From assembly GCA_051873875.1 (NCBI GenBank), contig JBJEFI010000146.1, forward strand, positions 1 to 27,460: a DNA stretch of 27,460 nt. The letters run 5' to 3'. The notes below the pieces were generated by a model. The model ran no database searches and was not told where the DNA came from. It worked only from the letters and a program-made list of their open reading frames with translations. How positions within the stretch are numbered: position 1 is the first letter of the stretch; every line of letters begins with the position of its first letter. The DNA comes from JBJEFI01 sp051873875 (GTDB taxonomy: Bacteria; Bacillota; Bacilli; Bacillales; Bacillaceae_G). Made by a program: the position numbers and the translations under genes. Below are positions 22,221 to 27,460 of the stretch, one piece after another.

Positions 22221-23150
22221 TTACATAGTAGTTAATGTATCAGTTAAAACAGGTACTACTTGTTTTTTACGTGAAACAACACCCTTTAATAAAGCTTTGT
22301 TATCTTCTAATTTTACGTTAAATGCTTTTTCTACAGCATTTGTCATCTTACCTAATGCTAAAGCAACTGAATCATTTGTTAAAATATCTGTAACAACAAG
22401 TACAAATAAATCTAATTCTTTCGTTGAAATAACATCTTGTAATGCTTTTTCTACTTCGGCTTGACGAGCATATACATCATTTGTATCAACAACATTTACT
22501 TGCGCAATTTCTACTTTATAAGCTCCCATTTGGAATTCTTTTGAATCTAATGAGATTAATTCTGAAATTGATTTATCACTTAAATCAGCACCTGCTTTTA
22601 ACATAGCTAAACCATAATCATCTACATTTACACAAGCAATTTGAGCTAATTCTTGTGCAGCCTCAACGTCTTGACTCGTGCAAGTTGGTGATTTAAATAA
22701 TAATGTATCAGAAACGATTGCTGAAAGCATTAAACCTGCTATCTCTTTACGAATTGCAACCCCATTTTCTTTATACATTTTATTTAAAATTGTTGCTGTA
22801 CAACCTACTGGCTCAACACGGAAATAAAGTGGGTCACTTGTTTCAAAATTTGCAACACGATGATGATCAATAACTTCTGCAATACGAACATTAGCGATAT
22901 CATCAGCACTTTGTTGACGTTCATTATGGTCAACTAAGATTACCTCTTTTACTTCTGATACTTGCTCAACTAATCGTGGAGCTTGTACTCCAAAATAATC
23001 TAGAGCATACTGTGTTTCTTTACTAACAGTACCTAATCGAACCGCTTCTGCGTTCATACCCAATTGTTTTTTTAACTCTGCATATGCAATTGCAGAACAA
23101 ATTGTATCTGTATCCGGATTCTTATGACCAAAAATTAAAATTTTCTCCAT
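22221..23150 (-). CDS. ppaC: Manganese-dependent inorganic pyrophosphatase (family II)
   Basis: Hydrolyses pyrophosphate to two phosphates in the cytoplasm, pulling biosynthetic reactions forward. The 309 residues equal the length of B. subtilis PpaC. DHH-family metal ligands are visible: H9, D13 and D15 in FGHKNPDTD, then DHNE near residue 75, DHH near 97, and the SDTLLFKSPT motif near 147. The C-terminal DHHA2 domain ends with the substrate-binding RKKQVVP motif (SRKKQ). Ribosome site AAGGAG precedes the ATG. It has its own promoter and terminator, with a palindrome between promoter and ribosome site. Confidence 0.97.
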   Translation of the reverse strand: MEKILIFGHKNPDTDTICSAIAYAELKKQLGMNAEAVRLGTVSKETQYALDYFGVQAPRLVEQVSEVKEVILVDHNERQQSADDIANVRIAEVIDHHRVANFETSDPLYFRVEPVGCTATILNKMYKENGVAIRKEIAGLMLSAIVSDTLLFKSPTCTSQDVEAAQELAQIACVNVDDYGLAMLKAGADLSDKSISELISLDSKEFQMGAYKVEIAQVNVVDTNDVYARQAEVEKALQDVISTKELDLFVLVVTDILTNDSVALALGKMTNAVEKAFNVKLEDNKALLKGVVSRKKQVVPVLTDTLTTM

Positions 23151-23162
23151 TTTTATTCTCCT

Positions 23163-23182
23163 TACATATGTAAACTTTACAT
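23163..23182 (-). promoter_or_regulatory. Palindromic possible operator in the ppaC leader
   Basis: ATGTAAACTTTACAT (23168-23182) is a perfect 7-1-7 inverted repeat and overlaps a second perfect palindrome, TTACATATGTAA (23163-23174). Together they fill the space between the promoter and the ribosome site. No regulator consensus I know fits exactly. Confidence 0.5.
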
Positions 23183-23212
23183 GAAGTTAACCTTTCCTCA
23201 TGCCTACATGCT

Positions 23213-23240
23213 ATTGTACCACATTTTTCTATGGCTTCAA
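23213..23240 (-). promoter_or_regulatory. Sigma-A-like promoter of ppaC
   Basis: On the minus strand TTGAAG (complement of 23235-23240) and TACAAT (complement of 23213-23218) are 16 nt apart, about 63 nt upstream of the start codon. Confidence 0.65.
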
Positions 23241-23250
23241 TGCTAGAAAA

Positions 23251-23275
23251 TAGAAAAAGCTAGATTTCTCTAGCT
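23251..23275 (-). terminator. Terminator of the alpha/beta hydrolase gene
   Basis: AGCTAGA (23258-23264) and TCTAGCT (23269-23275) pair across TTTC, with TTTTTCTATTTTC following on the minus strand. The gene's TAG stop lies inside the stem. Confidence 0.8.
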
Positions 23276-24235
23276 CTTTAACTGTTCATTATAGAAATTA
23301 AAAACTTGCTTTAAATACGGCATTAAAATAGCATCTTGTTCAAAATAAATTTCATGCTTCGCTTTTTCAACAAAATAAACTTTACAATTTGGAGCCTTTT
23401 GAGCAAATTTAATATGTCCATTAGGTTTTACAAAAGTATCATTTTCCGCTTGAAATAGTACTAAGGGAATCTTAATTTTATCTGCATTTTGTATTAATTG
23501 TTTTGTTGCTTTAAACGATTCATAAAGCCATCCAAAAGAGCCTCCATCTGTTTGGAAGGAAATATTCTTTAATCTTTTTTGGTGATAATACATGTAACGA
23601 ACTTCTGAACTTGTTCCGGAATCCGCTACATTAACTATTCCTTTAAAGGGACTGTGACCTAATAAATACTGTTTTTGTTTACCGACCTTAACAAATAATG
23701 TTGCAATCGTTTTAGCAATCCAAGCAGGATATTTTCCTGTATGAATTTCCATCATTGGTGCATTAAGAATTGCTGCTTTAAAATAACCAGGATGTTGCTC
23801 TAAAAATAATCCGCCAATACATCCTCCCATAGAATGAGCAAATAAAAATTTAGTTAGATTATTTGTCTCAGGCACAACAACTTCGTCCATAAATATTTTT
23901 AAATCCATAACGTAATTATTAAAGTTTTCTACATGGACTTGTGTTTCATCACATCCAATATGATCAGAATGCCCATGACCTCTGTGATCTAATGCATATA
24001 CACTGTATCCTTGTTCATTAAGATAATAAATAAACTCATTATATTTTTCAATTGATTCACAAAAGCCATGACAAATTACAACGATAGCTTTTGGTTTTTC
24101 TGCTAAAAATTTATTGTAATATATATTAACATTCTCAACACCCTTAAAAGTGTTATTTGTTCTATACTGTTCTAATTTTGGCTCAACAACCGATGCCATT
24201 GTTTCACTGTATCTATTCTCTTCGATATAAAACAC
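23270..24235 (-). CDS. Alpha/beta hydrolase, lysophospholipase/monoacylglycerol lipase type
   Basis: A 321-residue hydrolase of the serine aminopeptidase S33 / PldB-like group, acting on lysophospholipids or monoacylglycerols in related proteins. Oxyanion region CHGFCE near residue 55, YALDHRGHGHSD near 80, nucleophile elbow AHSMGG (S135), acid D266 in ENDTFV and H294 in KAKHEIYFE make a complete triad. There is no signal peptide, so it is probably cytoplasmic. GTG at 24235 is the start, with GGAGGG about 9 nt upstream. It stands alone between terminators. The actual substrate is not evident. Confidence 0.9.
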   Translation of the reverse strand: MFYIEENRYSETMASVVEPKLEQYRTNNTFKGVENVNIYYNKFLAEKPKAIVVICHGFCESIEKYNEFIYYLNEQGYSVYALDHRGHGHSDHIGCDETQVHVENFNNYVMDLKIFMDEVVVPETNNLTKFLFAHSMGGCIGGLFLEQHPGYFKAAILNAPMMEIHTGKYPAWIAKTIATLFVKVGKQKQYLLGHSPFKGIVNVADSGTSSEVRYMYYHQKRLKNISFQTDGGSFGWLYESFKATKQLIQNADKIKIPLVLFQAENDTFVKPNGHIKFAQKAPNCKVYFVEKAKHEIYFEQDAILMPYLKQVFNFYNEQLKS

Positions 24236-24455
24236 ACTTTTCCCTCCACTCTAGAAAGTATAAAATAATTATACTACTAAATAGCCTAATTAAATATTAA
24301 AAATTATTGATATTTAGAGTGGGTATTCTTCCATACTAATTTACTTATAAGTCATTATTTTCTTCAATAACATTTAGTTTTTTTTTGCAACAAAGCAACT
24401 TACTAAAACATATCGGGAAATTACCACATACAAAAAAGAACAAGTTTACAATTGA

Positions 24456-24765
24456 GTTAAACGCTATGTTGAACCTTCTTCCTCTGCGAGTGGTCGTTTA
24501 ATCAATGGAATGAGAGAAACTCGCTTCAAAGAAGTGTTTGAATGCCCTCATTGTTCATCGAAACACATTATTAAGGGCTTGTATCACATCCAAAATGTCA
24601 ACGGTCTCCATTCTCGCTCAAAACGATGGATAGACCGTTTTAAAGGTGTAGCTACGATATATCTTGATAATTACCTTTCTTGGTTCTTATCGCAACAATA
24701 CGTCTATATCGTCTTTGTACAATATGTTGAGAGAATCAGAGATTGTAGAAGAAATTGAGTATTAA
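24456..24765 (+). pseudogene. IS1595-type transposase remnant with the catalytic core deleted
   Basis: From about 24456 the frame reads SASGRLINGMRETRFKEVF, then ECPHCSSKHIIKG, the N-terminal zinc-ribbon region of ISXO2/IS1595 transposases. Immediately afterwards comes HIQNVNGLHSRSKRW, DRFKGVATIYLDNYLSWF, which is typical of the C-terminal end of the same family. The DDE/DDN catalytic core of roughly 150 residues that should lie between is missing, so the two ends are joined in frame by an internal deletion. Past LSWF the frame degenerates; a neighbouring frame to 24765 reads NNTSISSLYNMLRESEI and looks more protein-like, suggesting a further frameshift. No terminal inverted repeats were seen. 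The rest of 24236-24455 shows nothing identifiable. Confidence 0.8.
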
Positions 24766-24772
24766 ATATTAT

Positions 24773-24808
24773 AAAAAACTCCTTACCTATATTGGAAAGG
24801 AGCTTTTT
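24773..24808. terminator. Bidirectional terminator beside topB
   Basis: CTCCTT (24779-24784) pairs with AAGGAG (24797-24802), flanked by AAAAAA and TTTTT, so the stem may extend past single mismatches. It probably ends topB transcripts on the minus strand. Confidence 0.75.
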
Positions 24809-24840
24809 ATAAATCTTAACTTTGCAAAGGGACCATTTTA

Positions 24841-27030
24841 TTAATCAAACTTCATTCCTTTTAATAAATCTGCAAATGGATTATTAATTGGTTCTGCTTC
24901 TTTTTCCTGCTGTTTTAAATATTTTTGTACACTGCGTTTATCCAGATTTCCACCAGATTCTTTTTTACGTCGTGCTTCAAAAGCAGACAGTTTCTCACGA
25001 TATCCACATTTACATGCGAAGATTTGCCCTTTACCTTCACCACGAAGTTCCATCTTCTTTTTGCATTGAGGGCAGCGTGCATTGGTTAAGCGTGCCACGT
25101 TCTTTTTATGACCGCATTCACGATCTTGGCAGACAAGCATTTTCCCTTTCTTGCCATTCACTTCTAACATTAGTTTCCCGCATTCTGGGCAAGACTTTGT
25201 TGAGATATTGTCGTGTTTATATTTTTTATTGCTCGCTTTAATTTCTGCCACAATTTTTTTTGTATGTTCTTTCATTTCATTGAGGAACACATCTTTTTTC
25301 AGTTTACCTTTAGCAATTAGCTCAAGTTTTTGTTCCCACTCTGCTGTTGTTGTTGGGGATTTTAATTCTTCCGGTACTAAATCTAGCAATTGGCGACCTT
25401 TAGAAGTGATATAAATTTCTTTCCCACCACGTTTTTCAATTAGGAATGAATTGAATAGTTTTTCAATAATATCAGCACGAGTGGCAACTGTACCAAGTCC
25501 GCCAGTTGATTTAAGTGTATCTACAAGCTTCTTATCCTTTGTTTCCATATACTTCGTAGGGTTTTCCATTGCTGACAGTAAAGTGGCCTCTGTAAAGCGT
25601 GCAGGTGGTTTTGTTTGGCCTGATGTTTGAGCAATTAGCTTTGTTTTTAATACATCACCTTTTTCTAGACGAGGTAATAATTGTTCTTTTACATCATCAG
25701 TTGATTCTTCATCATCAAAACGGTTTTCATACACTTCTTTCCAGCCAGCATTAATGACTGATTTTCCTTTAGCAATGAATTGTTCATCATCGATTTTTGC
25801 TTGTACTGTTAACTGCTCGTATTCAAAAGCAGGGAATAGTACAGCTAAGAAACGTTTTACGACAAGGTCATAAATTTTGCGTTCTTTATCTGTAAAAGCT
25901 GAGAAATTCACATACCATTCTGTTGGAATGATGGCATGGTGATCACTTACCTTGCTATCATCTACAAATGCTTTTGTTACTTTAATAGGCTTTGTTAATA
26001 CTTTATTAGCAAGAGGACGGTACTCGCCCACACCACATGCTTTTAAACGCTCCGGAAGTGTTGCTACGATATCGGATGACAGATAGCGCGAATCCGTACG
26101 AGGGTAAGTTAACACTTTATGTTGTTCGTATAATTTTTGCATGATGTTAAGTGTTTCTTTTGCTGAATAACCAAATATTTTATTGGCATCACGCTGTAGT
26201 TCTGTTAAATCATAGAGGGCAGGCGCGAATGATTTCTTAACTTTACGGTTGATAGAAACTACTGTTGCATCTTTATGACCAAGTGATTGAACGATTTCCT
26301 CGATTTTCTCTTTGTTAAAACTGCGACTATTGCCATTCGCATCTTGCCACGTTAATTTAAGTCCATCTATTTGAGCTTCAATGCCATAATACGTTTGGGG
26401 CTTAAAGTTTTTTATTTCATCCTCACGTGCTGCAACCATTGCAACTGTTGGTGTCTGTACACGACCACAGTTTAACTGTGCATTAAATTTAGTTGTTAAT
26501 GCACGAGTTGCATTTAAACCGATATACCAGTCTGCCTCGGAACGTGCTACTGCTGAAGCATATAAGTTTTCATAAGCTTTACCAGGCTTTAGGTTATTGA
26601 ACCCATCCTTAATTGCTCTATCTGTTATAGAGGAAATCCAAAGACGTTTGATTGGTTTATGAACTTTCGCTTTATCAATAATCCAACGTGCAACTAATTC
26701 TCCTTCCCTTCCTGCATCAGTAGCCACGATTATTTCATTCACATCACTACGATTTAACTGTGTTTTCACAGCATTAAACTGCTTTCCAGTTTGTTTCATG
26801 ACAACTAATTTCATGCGCTCTGGAAGCATAGGAAGGTCTTCTAGATTCCATGTTTTATATTTATTATCATAGGTCTCAGGATCTGCTAAAGTTACTAAAT
26901 GTCCTAGTGCCCACGTGACGATATATTTATTACCTTCTAAAAAGCCATTACCTTTCTTCGTACACTTCAATACATTTGCAATATCACGTGCAACGGAAGG
27001 CTTCTCAGCAATTACTATAATTTTTGCCAT
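24841..27030 (-). CDS. topB: DNA topoisomerase III
   Basis: A type IA topoisomerase that relaxes or decatenates DNA via single-strand breaks. The 729 residues are very close to B. subtilis TopB (727). The TOPRIM domain begins IVIAEKPSVARDI (E9) and has TDAGREGEL (D105, E109, E111). The nucleophilic Tyr is Y309 in LTYPRTDSRYL. The C-terminal end carries two zinc-ribbon-like modules near residues 615-685 (CPECGK, CQDRECGHKK; CPQCKKKM, CKCGYRE), and a basic tail. AAAGGAG precedes the ATG. It is bounded on both sides by transposase remnants. Topoisomerase III genes can be chromosomal or carried by conjugative elements; the close length match favours the chromosomal gene. Confidence 0.96.
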   Translation of the reverse strand: MAKIIVIAEKPSVARDIANVLKCTKKGNGFLEGNKYIVTWALGHLVTLADPETYDNKYKTWNLEDLPMLPERMKLVVMKQTGKQFNAVKTQLNRSDVNEIIVATDAGREGELVARWIIDKAKVHKPIKRLWISSITDRAIKDGFNNLKPGKAYENLYASAVARSEADWYIGLNATRALTTKFNAQLNCGRVQTPTVAMVAAREDEIKNFKPQTYYGIEAQIDGLKLTWQDANGNSRSFNKEKIEEIVQSLGHKDATVVSINRKVKKSFAPALYDLTELQRDANKIFGYSAKETLNIMQKLYEQHKVLTYPRTDSRYLSSDIVATLPERLKACGVGEYRPLANKVLTKPIKVTKAFVDDSKVSDHHAIIPTEWYVNFSAFTDKERKIYDLVVKRFLAVLFPAFEYEQLTVQAKIDDEQFIAKGKSVINAGWKEVYENRFDDEESTDDVKEQLLPRLEKGDVLKTKLIAQTSGQTKPPARFTEATLLSAMENPTKYMETKDKKLVDTLKSTGGLGTVATRADIIEKLFNSFLIEKRGGKEIYITSKGRQLLDLVPEELKSPTTTAEWEQKLELIAKGKLKKDVFLNEMKEHTKKIVAEIKASNKKYKHDNISTKSCPECGKLMLEVNGKKGKMLVCQDRECGHKKNVARLTNARCPQCKKKMELRGEGKGQIFACKCGYREKLSAFEARRKKESGGNLDKRSVQKYLKQQEKEAEPINNPFADLLKGMKFD

Positions 27031-27101
27031 TTTTCTGAACTCCTTTATTAACTATGTACTGTCTAATATAGCATAATTTGCAACAACATAATTGCATGGT
27101 C

Positions 27102-27285
27102 CTACTTAGAGGACATAATAGACATAGGTTGTTTAAGAATTTCTACTTCTTTTTTTAAGCGAATATTTTCTTTAAAAATTTCATTTAACTTTTTAGGAGA
27201 AATTGTAGTTTCTATATTTGAATACACCTGTATCCATTTGTAAATAGAGGTCGGAGAGCTTTCTCTTTTTATTGTACAGTATGTT
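27102..27285 (-). pseudogene. IS3-family OrfA transposase remnant
   Basis: On the minus strand, out of any complete ORF, the frame reads KRESSPTSIYKWIQVYSN, then SPKKLNEIFKENIRLKKEVE, ILKQPMSIMSSK and stop. This is the end of the helix-turn-helix and the leucine-zipper tail typical of IS3-family OrfA (compare the usual E-N-E-ILKKA pattern). The N-terminal half of the HTH domain is missing, the frame is closed by a stop upstream, and no OrfB follows between it and topB. It lies directly upstream of topB, whose promoter must lie within or just after it. Confidence 0.7.
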
Positions 27286-27291
27286 TCAATT

Positions 27292-27460
27292 CTACATCAC
27301 ATCTATTTCATGTATATCAAAATTAATAATGCTAACATCAACCTTCAATTGTTCAGCTATGCGTTTTTCCAAATCGCTATCAACAAAATCTACTAAAGAG
27401 CCTTCAATCTTATACTCTTTTATTAATTTCTCAATACGCTCTTTTTCAAAAACATCCTTT
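27292..27460 (-). CDS. 3' end of an unrecognised gene, cut by window edge
   Basis: An open frame entering from the right edge on the minus strand and ending with TAG at 27292-27294. The 56 codons seen encode a charged, helical C-terminus (EKERIEKLIKEYKIEGSL, DFVDSDLEKRIAEQLKVDV, then INFDIHEIDVM). Nothing recognisable remains to identify the family. It runs in the same direction as topB with the IS3 remnant between them. Confidence 0.6.
   Translation of the reverse strand, partial: KDVFEKERIEKLIKEYKIEGSLVDFVDSDLEKRIAEQLKVDVSIINFDIHEIDVM

Noticed and set aside
1..27460. CRISPR array, tRNA or rRNA genes
   Set aside because: No regularly spaced repeats, and no cloverleaf or rRNA sequence was noticed on either strand.

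Overview
The window looks like chromosomal DNA of a low-GC, endospore-forming Bacillaceae relative. The evidence is strongly A+T-rich DNA, strong AGGAGG-type ribosome binding sites with frequent TTG and GTG starts, an intrinsic terminator after most genes, and Bacillus-type proteins (SpeB, Spo0M, a YozD-like protein, a YclM/ThrD-type aspartokinase, PpaC, TopB). I cannot name the species. No tRNA, rRNA or CRISPR array was seen.

Layout. 1-5156, mostly + strand: metK (its first few codons lie outside the window), speB (agmatinase), a convergent 54-aa membrane protein, a YozD-like protein, spo0M, a PAP2 phosphatase and an uncharacterised propeller-like protein. 5247-9038: an antibiotic-resistance-like unit made of a sigma-A promoter, a 26-codon leader ORF, two duplicated terminator hairpins that can refold, and the two unequal subunits of a heterodimeric ABC exporter. 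9073-9485: wreck of an N-carbamoylputrescine amidase gene. 9591-13893: a DUF3900-like protein (-), an M42 peptidase, several small proteins with their own terminators, and a TtcA-family protein (-). 14053-15423: aspartokinase. 15605-17726: an accessory-looking stretch with an orphan tyrosine recombinase, a 50-aa aromatic-rich protein, two small - strand genes and about 500 bp of AT-rich DNA with two long imperfect inverted repeats. 17862-21089, - strand: the operon hom-thrC-thrB. 21235-24235, - strand: a 45-aa membrane protein, an M15-type peptidase, ppaC and an alpha/beta hydrolase. 24456-27460: remnants of an IS1595-type and an IS3-type transposase on either side of topB, then the end of an unrecognised gene cut by the window edge.

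How genes work together. Aspartokinase, homoserine dehydrogenase, threonine synthase and homoserine kinase give the aspartate-to-threonine route apart from aspartate-semialdehyde dehydrogenase, and a CodY-like box precedes the aspartokinase. MetK makes the SAM and SpeB the putrescine used for polyamines; the dead amidase gene belongs to the alternative agmatine-to-putrescine route, so SpeB may be the surviving path. The region of most interest is the leader/attenuator before the ABC exporter, which looks like translation-responsive control of drug efflux. Family assignments come from recognising sequence motifs by eye, without database searches.
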